Below, one piece after another: positions 45,331 through 58,060 of a DNA stretch of 64,000 nucleotides. Under the pieces are notes generated by a model. It was not told where the DNA came from and did not search any database. It worked only from the letters and a program-made list of their open reading frames with translations. This DNA is from Dendrobium chrysotoxum (taxonomy: Eukaryota; Streptophyta; Magnoliopsida; Asparagales; Orchidaceae). How positions within the stretch are numbered: position 1 is the stretch's first letter; every line of letters starts with the position of its first letter. The translations under genes were made by a program, and so were the position numbers. Location: the NCBI GenBank assembly GCA_019925795.1, contig CM034309.1:22562729-22626728 (forward strand), read 5' to 3'.

Positions 45331-46103
45331 AAATCAATCAAAATACTTTCAAACACCTCTCAGCAGATGTGAAATCTGAGCTGTTATTCATTTTTTTCTG
45401 CAATTTTCTTAGATTACTGTTCTACAAGCAGGTCTGATTGGAAGTGTTTGTCTTCTTCGCATGGCAAAGATTTTGTGGAAGATTTTGCTACGAAGCTATA
45501 TGATTATATGAAAGCAGTACAGTGTCTTCTCTGCTTGCTTGCTGATTACTGAGCTGCTCCTCGATCAGTCAGTTTCTCTTGCCTAACTTGTGACTTCATT
45601 TTTCTAGTTTATTATGCAAACAATGGTAATGATCCAGACCTAAAATAAACAATTCCAGTACACTTATTAGTAGGCAATCACAAATAAATTGGTTTTATTT
45701 AGCTTTTATTCTTTATTTTTTGAAGAATTCATGCAATTGTTCCTTGGAATAATAGTTCAAGAGTATTATCTAGATTGTTAAGTTCCTTCCATTAGCGCAA
45801 TTTTCAACTGACCAACTGAAATCTGGTGGACATAAGTGGCTGCATCATGTGAAATAAATCATAAAAAGTATTTCTGCCATCATCTTGAAAGCCAGTTTAA
45901 ATGCTTAGGACTTCTGAGTGGAAGAAAATGTAAAAAAAAAAAGAAGCTTAGAAATTCTTAGTATTTACATATCTACCATCTAAAATTTAATATTTATTTA
46001 TAAAAATAAATATTAAAATTTAAATATTAGATATATTGATACATAATTATCATATAAATTCTGATCGGAAAATTTCTATGTGAACTGCAGTGATGTTTGC
46101 ACT
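45331..46103. other. Region with one candidate exon, otherwise AT-rich
   Basis: Apart from 45413-45552 no signal is seen. The AT content rises after 45600. Confidence 0.35.
45413..45552 (+). CDS. Candidate terminal exon of an unidentified gene
   Basis: A good acceptor (TTTTTTTCTGCAATTTTCTTAG) precedes an open frame reading STSRSDWKCLSSSHGKDFVED, then a helix-like FATKLYDYMKAVQCLLCLLADY, then TGA at 45550-45552. Composition is more gene-like than its flanks. No partner exon is recognised upstream, so it could be a relic of a gene split by the transposons or chance. Confidence 0.25.
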
Positions 46104-46112
46104 CAAGATGTC

Positions 46113-46282
46113 GAGAAATTATTCTGTGCGGAATCCGAACTGGAAGAATCATCCGGACATGTGAGTGTACACACTGTGTACAAATTTGATACACAGTGTG
46201 TATCAACTTTTTGTATATACTATTTGTACACTCACAGTCCGGACGGTTCTTTTCGTCCAGACTCTGCACAGAATAATTTCTC
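46113..46282. mobile_element. MITE, probably Mutator-like, with 9-bp target duplication
   Basis: Terminal inverted repeat GAGAAATTATTCTGTGC at both ends. The flanks CAAGATGTC (46104-46112) and TAAGATGTC (46283-46291) match at 8 of 9 positions, which suits a MULE. The centre is a second inverted repeat, TGTACACA/TGTGTACA, so the whole 170 bp can fold into one hairpin. Confidence 0.85.
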
Positions 46283-46291
46283 TAAGATGTC

Positions 46292-46810
46292 AGATTTTCA
46301 TGTTAAATCATGTAACCTTTTCACTGTTTATCACTATTAGAGAACATGCATCACAATGATAGTATCTGCATTATTTAAACGTAAAGTTCAGGAAACTAAG
46401 TTTGGTTCCTCCATCAACTTTTGAAGGCTGGCGCTTATGATGTTGATTGACAGGAAACTGACATTAGTAGCCACGCATATGTGATTTTGTTGCCTCATGA
46501 ACTTTTGTCTTTAAGCCAGAGGGTAACTGAAGCACAGCTTGCTTGCTTGGCTTTTAGTATGGTTTGATGATTGCCCCTTTCAACATTAATAAAAGCGATA
46601 GATCCTCATGGCCAAAAATTGATGGAAGAATCACAAAAGTTTATTGTTGTTATTCCTCGTAAAAAGCTGCCATGTCAATATTATGTGTCATCCTTTTGAT
46701 TTTTTTTTTTTTCTTGGAAGTGGTAAACATCAAAGTGTTTTTTTTTTTTTTTTTTTGGTTTAGGGTTTAGCATATTAAAGTTTTGTTTGAGATGAATTTT
46801 TTACTGTTAC
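46292..46810. other. AT-rich spacer with T runs
   Basis: Long T runs at about 46700-46710 and 46738-46756. No gene seen. Confidence 0.4.
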
Positions 46811-47054
46811 CCACCGAGGCTTAGGGTGGTTGGTGGGAGAGCACGATTGGGAACCCCCCATCCCGGGTTCGAATCCATCCCACTACGGCCACGCCTCTTA
46901 GGTGGGGACCAATAAAGTGTTGGCCCGGGGGTTTCTGGTGTGGGTGCCACCGCTAGGTTGACCGAGGAGATTAGTAGACATCGCCAAGCGCCTCACAAGC
47001 TGAGGTGGCAGCGGGCCGATACTCCCCGTTCCCAAAAAAAAAAAAAAAAAAAAA
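46811..47054 (+). mobile_element. tRNA-derived SINE (family 2, about 244 bp)
   Basis: Box A-like GCTTAGGGTGGTTGGTGGGAG (46819-46839), box B GGGTTCGAATCC (46865-46876, a perfect match to GGTTCRANNCC), a GC-rich tRNA-unrelated body, and a poly(A) tail of about 22 (47034-47054). The tRNA-like head and oligo(A) tail define a SINE. Flanking duplication is unclear (TGTTAC against TTGTAC). Confidence 0.82.
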
Positions 47055-47149
47055 TTGTACGGTTTTGTAGAATAACTTGTTAGTACAAAAATTTTTTAGA
47101 AGCAGTGAAAAAAGAGTGGCCAAAAGTTGTCCAAAATGAAGCTTAAAGT

Positions 47150-47275
47150 TGTATGTAGCTCACTTTGATCACTTAGTTGGGAGCTTTAGCTGTCAATCAA
47201 AAGGTTTTGAGTTCGAAATTTACGTATGTGATCTGTATGTGAGTTGGTTGAAATTTTATTCACACCTTTTGAAAT
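47150..47275 (+). mobile_element. Decayed SINE (family 1)
   Basis: CACTTAGTTGGGAGCTTTAGC (box A region), GAGTTCGAAATTTACG (box B region) and the GTATGTGATCTGTATGTGAG body follow the order of family 1. The tail is degenerate. Confidence 0.6.
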
Positions 47276-47289
47276 TTTTTTTTTATTTG

Positions 47290-48526
47290 ATGGGGTTGAA
47301 AAGCTGAATAGAATCATAAATCAATAAGGTTGTTGAAACGTCTTACAGCTGCTTTGGTCTATGAAAATGAATGCATCTGCAATCAGATATCACACTTTCT
47401 TTAGATCTGTCATCCATTTACAAATGACAACTTGTAACAAACATACAAAATCCATGCAAAATTCCAAGGATTGTATTATATATCTGTCTAAAGGCTTCTT
47501 TGGGCTTCAGTCTTTTTTTTCTTTTATAGCTAATTCAAAACTTCTTGGTAGATAATCAAAAGCTCGTAACATTTTTATTGTTTTCTAAATCAGCTTTTTA
47601 ATACAAAAATATAACTATATATAATTTGTTTCAATGAGATATGTTAAAATATGATAATTATTAATAAAAATTAAAATTTAATTTTTTTACATGATATTTA
47701 CAATCACCTCAAATTAATGCTAAATATATTTAGGGATTATCTGTTTTGAAATAAAATAGGTGTAAAGTATTTCAAATATGAAGGTTTTGATAATATTATT
47801 GCTACGTTTGAAGTAAAGAAATGAATGGTAAAATTTTGAAGTATTTGGAATTCAGGCTCTTGATCAAGTTTTGTGTATTTAAAAATCGTTAGATTTGATC
47901 GAGTTTAAAATATACTATAAACTGTTTCTCATTGTCATATTGGCTATCACCCGCTACCGAGCACCACTACCACTTGCCTCGCCGTGGCTACCACAACCCA
48001 CCGCCACCGCCCACTACCACCTACCTCATCTAATTATCTCTCTTTCAATGACCTAATTGTTTTCATTGAAATTATTTTCTTCCTATTTACTGGCCATTAA
48101 AAAAAAAATCGTTTTCATTGAAATTGGCTGGGTCCATGGTCCTAACTCCCAACTACTCAGAAAGATCATCAACAGCCTCAATGATTATTTCTTTTTTCCG
48201 GCATTTTTCACGTGATATTTTGCACTGAGATCTGACATTCCAGCCAAATTCACTCGCTGAAATCTGTGGCTATTTTACAAAAGAGCCAATCAAATTCCGA
48301 AGTGGACACTAAAATGTCCAACATGAGTTGGTCACACATCTCTTCCTAAGAATAACCAGTCGGAAACAGTGAATTTATGAATAAATTTAAGAGGATTGCA
48401 TGTCTATGATTCACATCAACCATATGGGACCATAGGTGGATACCGGCAGCACAGGCCCCCACTGCCCTGTAAAAAAAAAACAAAACCTATCAAATAAATT
48501 TTCCTCCAATTAAAGCTCCTCTGATA
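47290..48526. other. AT-rich intergenic with one CCACC-rich patch
   Basis: 47950-48030 is a short CCACC/CCGCC-rich stretch. A local near-repeat of TTTTCATTGAAATT occurs at 48060 and 48110. No gene seen. Confidence 0.4.
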
Positions 48527-48689
48527 GAAAAATTATTGTGTGCGGTATCCGGACGTGTTTGGAGGCAATCCGGACGCATTCGGAGGTAATACGGACGCGT
48601 CACGCCACCCAATGCACATTACGTTGGATGACATTACTCATCCGGATTGGCCTTCAGACGCGTTCGGACACCGCACAGAATAATCTCTC
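48527..48689. mobile_element. MITE of the same family as 46113-46282
   Basis: Ends read GAAAAATTATTGTGTGCGG and, inward from the right, GAGAGATTATTCTGTGCGG. They share the ATTATTCTGTGCGG-TCCGGACG layout. The inside has TCCGGACG repeats in both directions. The target duplication is no longer readable. Confidence 0.7.
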
Positions 48690-48754
48690 CTAATAAGTCT
48701 TAACCATTTTTATATTTCTTCCTTTTCTCTCTGTTGTGTGTGACATGAGACACT

Positions 48755-48862
48755 CTTAAGTTTCATTTGGGATAATTTTTTAATTGCTTTCTAAAACAGC
48801 TTTTTAGTACAAAAATTTTTTGAACTAAAAAGCAAATAAGAAAACTGTTCCAAATGAATTTA
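48755..48862. mobile_element. Tourist-like foldback MITE
   Basis: Left arm GTTTCATTTGGGATAATTTTTTA, right arm mirrored as TTCCAAATGAA. AGCTTTTTAGTACAAAAATTT and its inverse occupy the centre. TTA-like edges. Confidence 0.6.
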
Positions 48863-51800
48863 GAAATCAATTTAGTTGGTAAAAGATTAAGAATATTTTT
48901 AAAATAAAAAATTTATGCCCCCATAGAAAAAGTATTATGGGCCACTATATATGGGCACCTTCAATTATTTTAGTACTATCTAATTATTTTGCAAATTGAA
49001 AAGTAAAGTTCAGTCATTCAATCACTTTTGAAATTGTTGAGAATTGAGATAGATTTAGCTAGCCATTTTTTAAATTATTTTAATTTTGAAAAAAAAAAAT
49101 CAAAATAAATTGAATGTTTGAGATTCAATAATTTAAAAAAAAAAAAGAATCTTGTTCAAGAATTTGGAGGCAAATTAATAGCTTAATAAATGAGTCATTT
49201 AAGAGGGAGGAATTTTGGATGTATTGAATTTTAATTATGATGAATTTTAATATATATTGAACCAATCAAATTTATAGTGCTTTTATTTTAAAATATATTT
49301 AATACTTTTAAGATTTAATTTAATAAAAATTTAATCATAATATTTAGAGCTTTTTTCGTTTGAAGGAAAATGAAAGCCCAAATTAGTTCAACTATCATGT
49401 GATAGTAAGAATGAATATGATGATTGACTATTTAAATAAGAAATAAGGAGATTTGCATATAGTTTATAAATTTTTTTATGTATTTATATATTTAAAACCT
49501 AAATTTTTATATTTGCATATATATCACTTTAGCTTTCAAATCACATCAAAACATGAACATGAAAATGTGTGTTTCTATAAATAAATTAGTATTTATGATG
49601 TTTTAATGTTATTTAGAGTTTGAGTGTTATATAAGTAAATATAAAGGTTTAGATATTAGATATGTAAATATATAAGAAGAGAAAATAAACTCTATATGCC
49701 TCATAACAGTATAGATTAGAGAAATATGTCTATTTTTTCATTTCTCTGGATGTATGAAAGATCTCTTTGGATCAAAAATACTGGTATCTTTTAATAAATA
49801 GAGGCAAAACCCTCACAAAAGTATTTCGCGACCCTTCTATCATAGCAATTCCTAGGCCCTTCCCGTCACCTTCTTTGTTTGCGGTGATCATTGAGCATGT
49901 GTCTTTGGCCACAGAAAAAATGTATAGAGATAGTCTCTCCCTACTCATCAACTTTAAAGGTTAGTGATATTTTTGGGTTTAAAATATGCTTCACACTCTA
50001 AATATAAATCCCTTGGCTAGTTGGCCATTAGACTTTAGTTACCTACTAGTTTTTATGTTAAAACAATCTGCCAATCATATTTTTTTCATGAGGATGATGA
50101 TAAAATTACCATTGAATAATCTTAATAATGTCTAAACTATGTTCATAGAGAAACTACTTAGAAAATTTGAGGTTAATATTCTCATTGCCCAAACAAAGGG
50201 ATCTCCCTTTGAGTATTTTTTAGAGCTCTTGAAAAGCTATTCTCTAGTGCACTCATTCATTAATTATTACTACATATGGTTGATGATGATGAGAATTGTG
50301 AGTACTCCATTATATTCAACATTAGAGTGAAGAACATTATGTTTAAGATTGTAGAGTTTACTTTAGTTAATGAGTTAAATCTTTAGGAGTTCATAAAAAT
50401 TGTTGATCTAGTTCAAGAGAATTACATGAATTACTAAGCTATTTGAGAGCTACATCGATGGGGCCAAGAATTTTTAAAGAATTGATCTTAAGAATACTTT
50501 CATGAAATGTACGTACTAATAAATATGATTTATAGAAGCTTGAGTTATGATTCTTTATAGATGATGTCCTCCTTAAATCTTGATTAGCACAACTATCTTC
50601 ACTAAAATGATTCTCATAATAAAAAATGAGAATGTATTTTTAGATATCCTTGGGATAGGATGTCATTAGAGAGGACACTTCAAAGGTTAAATAGAGACAT
50701 GGTGTACTACATGGCATATGCAATAAGGAAGAGTGCCTTAGTTCAGTATACTTTAAAGAAATATATAGTATCAATATAGCACTATGCTTATAAAGTCATT
50801 CTAAACATGTGGAAGAGATGCATTGAGGTCGTTGGGGATAGATCATAAGTATGCTGAGCTAGAAGAGTAATAATATATTCACGAGCAAAGAATTTTTATC
50901 ATGGCTTATGAATAAAGGTGTAAATGTTAAATTTTTTATGGTGTAGAATTATAAAGATTCAATAAGAAACTATATACAATCTATTTTTTACAGGGCATTA
51001 TCCATCCTAAGTTACTATGTAGAGCTAATACATAACACTTTTGTAAATTCGTTATACATCCTTCAACCCAATCAATCACAATTAAGATTGTAAAGAAAAA
51101 ATCGAGCACTCTTATTTTTTAATGGAGAATATGCGAGGTAGTTAAAATATAGCTAGTTGTAAGTCAAATTATTCCATCCCGAGAAGGGTTGACTCAAATT
51201 TCTACCATTATTTTTTAATTTAAGAAGTTATAAAGTAAGGTTGAAGAATTATCAAATAATTTTATAGAATAAATAAATAAGGTTAGAGCTAACATTGGAT
51301 GCTTTAATCAATCTTGTACATCTTTTTTTTAACTATCTTAGGAGAGGAGAGAGGAGGATGCGGAAGAAAGTGAGAAAAAGCTTGCCATTAACCCAACCTC
51401 TGGCGAGATGCGATAAGAGAAGGAGATGGAGGAGTTAGAGGTTTAACCCCTTTCCATTATATGTGCAAGCAAGAAGAGGAGTCAAGAAATCCCCTAAGAA
51501 GCACAAGCCATGGATCCATGTGCCACTGATCCTCTTTGTCCTATAACAAGAATTCATTATCATCCCTTCAAGCATAGTTAGGTTCCTTGACTTGAATACT
51601 TCAACTACATGGTTAGATAGCAAGATGATAATTTTTTGAAGTTATTGAAATTATGTTACTAGCATTTAAATAAGCTTTTACTAACATTAATTTCATATTT
51701 TGCTACATATTAATTCTCTATGGTACTCAATATGAGAGCAAATTTGATGCTACTGAAAAAAAACATATAGTAGCAACCTAATTGTGTTTGATGAATCATT

Positions 51801-52191
51801 TGATCAATATTGTAGATCAATAATCTTCATTTATGAGAAGCTAGATCAAGAGAAAGACACGGGTTAACACAAAACTTATATATTTTTCAATAAACTTGAA
51901 TATAGTTTATTATATTATATGTGAGATCTTACTTCCTATAAAGTCCATGAGTTAAAATAGCTGACATATTTCTTCAATTTTTAGTCATTTAAAATCAAAT
52001 TTATTTATATCAATTGTTTAGTATGAATATAAAACCCCTAAGAAAATAATAAATTTTGGTCATGATTTTAAAATAGTGTACATCCGATTTATGCATGAAT
52101 TTTAATGCTATTGAGCAGTGCCCAATCTCTTTATTAGGACGTGGAATCATTTAATTGACGAGCACGTGAAAAAGGAGGTCTTTCTTCAGTG
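48863..52191. other. Long AT-rich region, no feature recognised
   Basis: ORFs of 60-65 codons at 49767, 50139 and 51435 have no domain. Some segments near 50630-50800 look like very old coding sequence but cannot be assigned. Confidence 0.35.
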
Positions 52192-52205
52192 GAAGAAGCT
52201 GTGAC

Positions 52206-52300
52206 GAGATCGGGTCTGCGGCCAAGTAGTCAACGGAACACGTTCCTCTCTTCTCACCCGGGCTCGAATCCCCTAACTACCCAAAAAAGAAGAAGAAGAA
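52206..52300 (+). mobile_element. Short tRNA-derived SINE (family 3) with perfect 14-bp target duplication
   Basis: Flanks GAAGAAGCTGTGAC at 52192-52205 and 52301-52314 are identical. Inside, GCGGCCAAGTAGTCAACGG resembles a Ser/Leu tRNA box A region, GGGCTCGAATCCCC is box B, and the tail is A-rich then (AAG)n. At 95 bp it is hardly longer than a tRNA. Confidence 0.85.
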
Positions 52301-52469
52301 GAAGAAGCTGTGACCTACAAACAACTCATGTGTGAAAACAAGGTTGATAACTCAGTTCAGCGATGGAACAATTGAACCAAAGAAGTTGACCATGATTAGG
52401 CTTTTCATATATGCTCAATGGTACGTAAATAATCTACCATTTAATCTTACTTATGAGATCGATGATAAA

Positions 52470-52800
52470 AATAATTATCTCATTTGAAAATTATTAGGCT
52501 TATGCTCAGCTTGATTACTTGACTTGGCTTAAGAAATAATTAAAAAATAAATAGTACATTTTTCATTATATTATTCTAAAATTATTTTAAATTATACTTT
52601 AATTTAAACAAGTGGCTTTACGTACAAATTTACAAGACGAGCTAGACTAAGCTCAAGCTTCAGCTAGTATATATATATGTATGAGCTTGGCGATAGACTC
52701 GAGCTCGACTTAGTGGCTTGATAAACTCGTCACATGAGCTTATTAGTGAGTCGAGTTTCAGCTGACTTGCAAGCTAATTGGGCTCACTGACACTCCTATT
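52470..52800. mobile_element. Probable decayed hAT-type MITE
   Basis: GAGCTYGACT, CTTGATAAACTCG and GCTTATTAGTGAGTCGAG words recur, as in 11095-11425. Ends and duplication are not definable. Confidence 0.35.
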
Positions 52801-53900
52801 CATAACTACACGAGCATATGCAATTGCATGCACTCAATTACGATAATTTGCATAAATGTAAAGGTTAGTATATAGCTCTAAGGTTGGAATTGCTCTAAGG
52901 ATGAAAAAAATAAAACCTCTTATTCAAACGTTCAAGAAAATTTGCATTCTCCCTCCCTTGTAAGGGTAGCAATATTAGTGGAAACTCTTATGCGTTCATA
53001 AATAGGCCAACATGAGATATATTATTTTAACCTTTATGCGTCATATTATCTTTCTTTTATAGCAGCAGTTCCTCCCACTTGCATGCAGTGCCAAAATTGC
53101 TGTTGTGATCATAAATAGAGACATTTCTCAACAACAATAAAAATCTAACACTGATCCACCACTTCAAATCTTGGTATCGTATCATCTTTCAGGAGTTGAA
53201 CAGATTTCTGTAAAAGATGTTTTATGTGATTTTGCCAACTCACGTACTTATGCTTGTTGGAATAATATGCAGAAAAGACAAAGGGGCATCGCCATCGATT
53301 GTACATCTCTTGATCTTTTGATATCTTCAATGTACTCACAATTTCTCCTTTCAAATCGCAAGTGTTTCTACATACGTTAAAATAGTACTGTAAATGAATC
53401 AAAATCTCATCGTGCTCATGACATTGCTAATAGTAGTAAGAAATTTAATATCTTATTACAGTTATCATACATAGAATGCTTCATTGAGCGCACTGGAATT
53501 AGAATATGAAGCTCTATATATATCATTAAGTACTTGAACAGCTAATGTGGCATTAAACTTTAATTAATACGGCAAAGTTCTTCCACCAAAATGTTAACTG
53601 TAATACCTTTAAAATTCTGTTGTTCAATCATAGTTGAATAGGGGTTGAAAGGAAAGATAATGAATGGATTTGATTGTGAAGAAACCACTGTGATAATGAG
53701 AAATCTTCAGAATCATGATAATATTCAGATACCAACAGATGCTTAGGAAGAAGATAAGATGATATTCTCATCAAATATTTCATTGGATGAAAAATTTGTG
53801 GATGGAATAAGTGTGGCCTCTTATCTTTTAAAACAAATGAGAAAAGTTTGTGGATGAAAAGTTTTGTGGACTTTGAAGTAGCGGGGTTGAAGATAGAAGT
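52801..53900. other. Unassigned region
   Basis: Overlapping ORFs on opposite strands at 53145-53402 and 53171-53380, and a minus ORF at 53628-53906, show no recognised motif. A decayed 3' part of the next gypsy element is possible. Confidence 0.3.
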
Positions 53901-56900
53901 ATTCATATTTAGTTGAGCAAAAGCTTCGACACAGTACTCTTCATTGAATTATAAGTGCTTCATACTTCTCAACATATTGAAGGACTTAACATAATTATTG
54001 TTCTAATGAGTATTGTAGTTCCATGGCATTCTTTGGAAGAATTATCTTAAGAATCACCTTCACAAGGGTGAGCATATAAATCCAAAAAAAAATAAAATTT
54101 AGACCTCGCACCGAAATTATATTTCAGCAAGTTGAGGCGCATATGAAATATTTTTAGTACTTCAAACATCTCCTTTAGTTCTAGCATATATGCTAAAGAG
54201 TTTTATGTTTTACAAGCAAGACGTCCATATATACTTCAATACTACAGCCTTTCTATTTTCTTGAACATGCAATCCATTATTCTTTGGTAAATTGCCCTTA
54301 TATTTTTGAAATCAAATGACATATCATTGTAGCAATACAATTTATCTTCAATAATGAAGGCTATTTCTCACAGTCTATAAGATGCATTTTAATTGGTGAT
54401 AACCAAAGAAGAATATAAAAAAACTCATGATCAGGAAGCCATTAATAGATTTGACAAGTTCATCCACTACAAGGAAAGGGTAATTGTTGTTAGGATAAGC
54501 CAAATAAAATAAATCCATATTCACCATTTTTTCTTAACTTTTCTATCTTGAACATGTGAAAGATACACTTAAGGTATTATACTTCTTTGATGAAATTGAG
54601 CTCAAGTAAATTATGAACATTACAGTGGACAGGCCTTATCGGAGTTGTTATGATTTATTTGATCTTCTACTTTATTGGTTAGGCTATCCTCTCTATATTA
54701 AGTCGATAGCAGTCAAAATTCACTTCCACCAATGGCATCTCAATTGCCAACTAGGCAAAGACTTTATTAGTTTCATGAAGGTCATCTCTAATAAGGCCAC
54801 CTCATTATTTCTCATTTAATTAATAAAGTGTTGATTTAAAGAGTTTTGCTTGGTTCCTCCATAGAAATGGAGAATTATTTAATGGCCTCTAATTTCTCTA
54901 GGCAAGAGCTCATCTATGGACTTCAAGTTGCAATACTTTTTTCTTAAATGCTTCTCATAGCTTCAAGGTAGTATGCTATAGGCTCCACAAAGTTTCCCCA
55001 TATAGTGACTATATGTTAGCCTATCAAAAATTTTACAATACATTTTGAGTTGTTACTATAACCTTTGTATTTATTGTGTAGAGGATGACTAATCATGGAA
55101 ATGTATTGGTCATTTCTTTCACTCTAAGTGACATACATCATGCTTTGTTTCCTTTCTTATGTTCAATCCAAGTAATCGGTCATAAGCAAGATAAAAACTA
55201 AGTTTACCATCACAAACACACTTTTAAAGATAAAGTTGATAAAACTTCTTCTTACATCAATTAAGATGCTTCTGACCTAATAATTGGCAATAATAGGTGT
55301 GCAACTACAACATTCATTGCATATATTGCACTTCATTCATTTGTTTACTTTTGTGAAGGTAATAATAATGACTTCATTAATGAAGACCCTAGATGTGGTG
55401 GGTAATTTCACCTCCTAGAATAAAGGTATTTCAAGCATGTCGATCTTGACATTTCAATTTTGCCTCATCATAAAAAGGTTGAAAGTTCCCTAGTGAGACA
55501 AAATACCTAAGTGGGTTTGGGTATGTTGTTTGGTTCATACTTAAGCTTTTTTCTCAACCATCTCCTAGGCTCAACAAAGGAAACTCCTTAAACCTTCCTT
55601 GATATCTTCCTCAATTAGATTTTGTGAGTATAATTCTTATGAAAGGCACAATGTTTGGAAGGGTATTAGACATAGACACTAGATGCAAGTCACTAAAAGT
55701 TGTTCATATCCAAAGTAACTTCAACAACTTTTGTCATTGATATTCCTATAGAGTGATGGTTGAGCATTGGGGAGATATTGGAAACCTCGCCCTCCTTATT
55801 ATTTCAAAATTTCTCTCATTTAATTCTTTCCTCATGATGATCACCTTGATGTTGAGATTGCTATTGGAAAAGTTATTATTATGGATGGTTAAAATGAGGC
55901 TTTTGATTGACTTAGATTTTTTACACAAAATTTTTCCTCTCTAAAAACTTTATTGGTAGTTTCCTACTAGGGAATAGTCTTCTGGCTATCTTGAACTTGG
56001 CCAACTCATAACAATCAATATACTATTGCATTCTTCGATATTGATATCATTATCGGCAAGTTCAAGTAACTGTAAAGTACACCACTATTCCAGCTCTAGT
56101 GCACATTTGAAAGTTCCTTCCCTTTGAACTTTAGTGAGTGATATTTATACTATAACCATCTCTAAGTCCTTAAATTCTAGCATTTCCAATTAGAGTTTCA
56201 TAATAAAATCTCTCATGGACTCATCCTTCTCTTGTCTCATCTTTAGAAAAGCTTGGGTGCTCTTTCAAGGACTTTAGTCTTATGCAAACTATATAATGAA
56301 TTTACTAAATGACACAATATTCTCAAATCGATGATGGGAGAGCCACTCAAGGGGTAACAATTTGAAGGTTTCAAAGAACAACCTACACTCAAGTTCATCG
56401 TCAATGCTTAAATGGGAGGTGGCAGAATTGAAGCGGCATTGTCAGTTGAGTCCATCTTCTCTTTGTATGAATCTTAGGATTTTAAATGTTGTTAGAGTTT
56501 ATTCCTCAATGATTTCCCTAGAGTACATGCTCATCAAATCTGACCAATACTACTTAGATCTTCATGACGTAGTGGTCTCAACACTACTTTATGGACATTA
56601 AGTTTCACTAGTTATAGAAGCTAAGGAAAATGTTTGAAGGCTTGATATTCCTTAATGAATAGGATAGTTAGTAGATTAGTCTTTAAGAATGTCTCCTTGA
56701 GGGGAACCCCTAGGAGTGTGCTTTAAAAATTCTTGGATCATCTTTATTAATCTTTCTTTTATTTGGACAAGTTGTCTATTGATTACAAATTCTTTAATTT
56801 TAAATCCAACTAATTCATTCATGTCATGTTGTTCTCTATTTTAAAGCTCAAGTGTTTGACATCTAGCACTTGATATTAATCCACACTCATCACATCTTAA

Positions 56901-57000
56901 ATGATATTGAATTCAAATTTATCCATGGATAACACCTAGCCCTTACTAACAATATTGACTAAGAAACAAGAGAATTCAAGCAAAAATAAAAGAAAGGATA
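53900..57000 (-). mobile_element. Highly decayed Ty3/gypsy element (Tat-like)
   Basis: On the minus strand, gag-like sequence lies at about 56270-56160 (KSTQAFLKMRQEKDESMRDF, then LEMLEFKDLEM). RT follows at about 54500-54060: YPNNNYPFLVVDELVKSING, then YCYNDMSFDFKNIRAIYQRI, then EVLKIFHMRLNL. The DELVKS and 'MSFDFKN' blocks correspond to D(Q/E)LVDS and MPFGLKN of Tat/Ogre-type elements. Every frame is broken and ends cannot be placed. Confidence 0.65.
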
Positions 57001-57569
57001 TAGAGAGATGCATTGTGAATTCATTATATTGCTAGAATTATGCATTCAATAAACAATGCAGTAAACATTAGACATCAAAATAATTTTGTTAAATCAATGA
57101 TTCAAAATATTTCTCTAAGTTATTCTTCATAGAAAATGTCAAATATCAACTAATTGATTTGTACTCTAAAATAAGTTAATATTAATCATGTCTTCATGAT
57201 TTTCTAATTTCTTTGACATAAAATCTCTTTGCATTCATTATAGAATAGATGCATATATATATATGCACAAGTGTTCTTATATGCCAAGCTCTTTATAAGT
57301 TGCAAATTTGAAAGTCATGCTTAAGCCTGTATGATTAAGTGAAATAAAACAAAAGTCAATATAAAAATTAAAAACCTCAACTATAAACATTTAATTGCTA
57401 AAATCACAAAACATCAAAAGATTTATTTGATGTATGATTCTCCTCGAGGGCCTCCCAAAATTTATGTTTGATTTAAAAACCCACCTCAAAAGTTATAAAA
57501 GTATAGAACAAATTTGGTGTTAGGGTTTACCTAAATCAAAATTTGATGAAGAAGAAGATGATGTATAAA

Positions 57570-58004
57570 AGGGAAAAAAGAATGAGATACTCTTGTGTCT
57601 TCTCTTTTTTCCTCTACTCGGCCTCCACCCCTTATGGTGCTCGATGACACGAGGGGCTACCACCACCGAAGAAGCTATCAATCTTGCTTCCTCCCTCTAC
57701 GGCTTGCTAGGTAGTTGGAGCTTCCAAGTAGACGAAGCCATCGAGCATGACCACTCCTCTCTTCCCAGCACATGTTTCTGCATAGGAGTCTTATGTCAGT
57801 TATCACTTTCTCGATTTCTCGCTCACAAACTCAATCACTGCCTCTCCCCACTCTTTCTCACAGCACTTTCTTTATCTCTCACACAAGGAGATGCCCTAAG
57901 CCACGATTTAGAACTTGAAGGCACGATATTTCCTTAATAGCGGAACGATGTTCGGGTTAGTTGAGCTAAAATGGTTCGACTATGCTTTATATCAGGTTAT
58001 TACA
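57570..58004 (-). mobile_element. Chromovirus-type 3' LTR fragment with internal 3' end
   Basis: On the minus strand an LTR starts TGTAATAACCTGATATAAAGC at 58004. Just before it (58060-58005) is TTTGAAGACGAAATTGTTTTAAAGGTGGAGAG, the usual end of chromovirus pol with its polypurine tract. The first 145 bases are shared with 61125-61268. The far end is uncertain. Confidence 0.65.
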
Positions 58005-58060
58005 TACTCTCCACCTTTAAAACAATTTCGTCTTCAAAATTCAAACCTACCACAAGAGTT

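Noticed and set aside
46811..46900. A tRNA gene
   Set aside because: Box A and B are present but no acceptor stem or anticodon arm can be folded, and a non-tRNA body with poly(A) follows; it is a SINE.
52206..52285. A tRNA-Ser or tRNA-Leu gene
   Set aside because: The poly(A)/AAG tail and 14-bp target duplication show retroposition; stems are not complete.
53145..53402. An 85-codon minus-strand gene
   Set aside because: No domain, opposite-strand overlap with 53171-53380 and no splice or promoter context.
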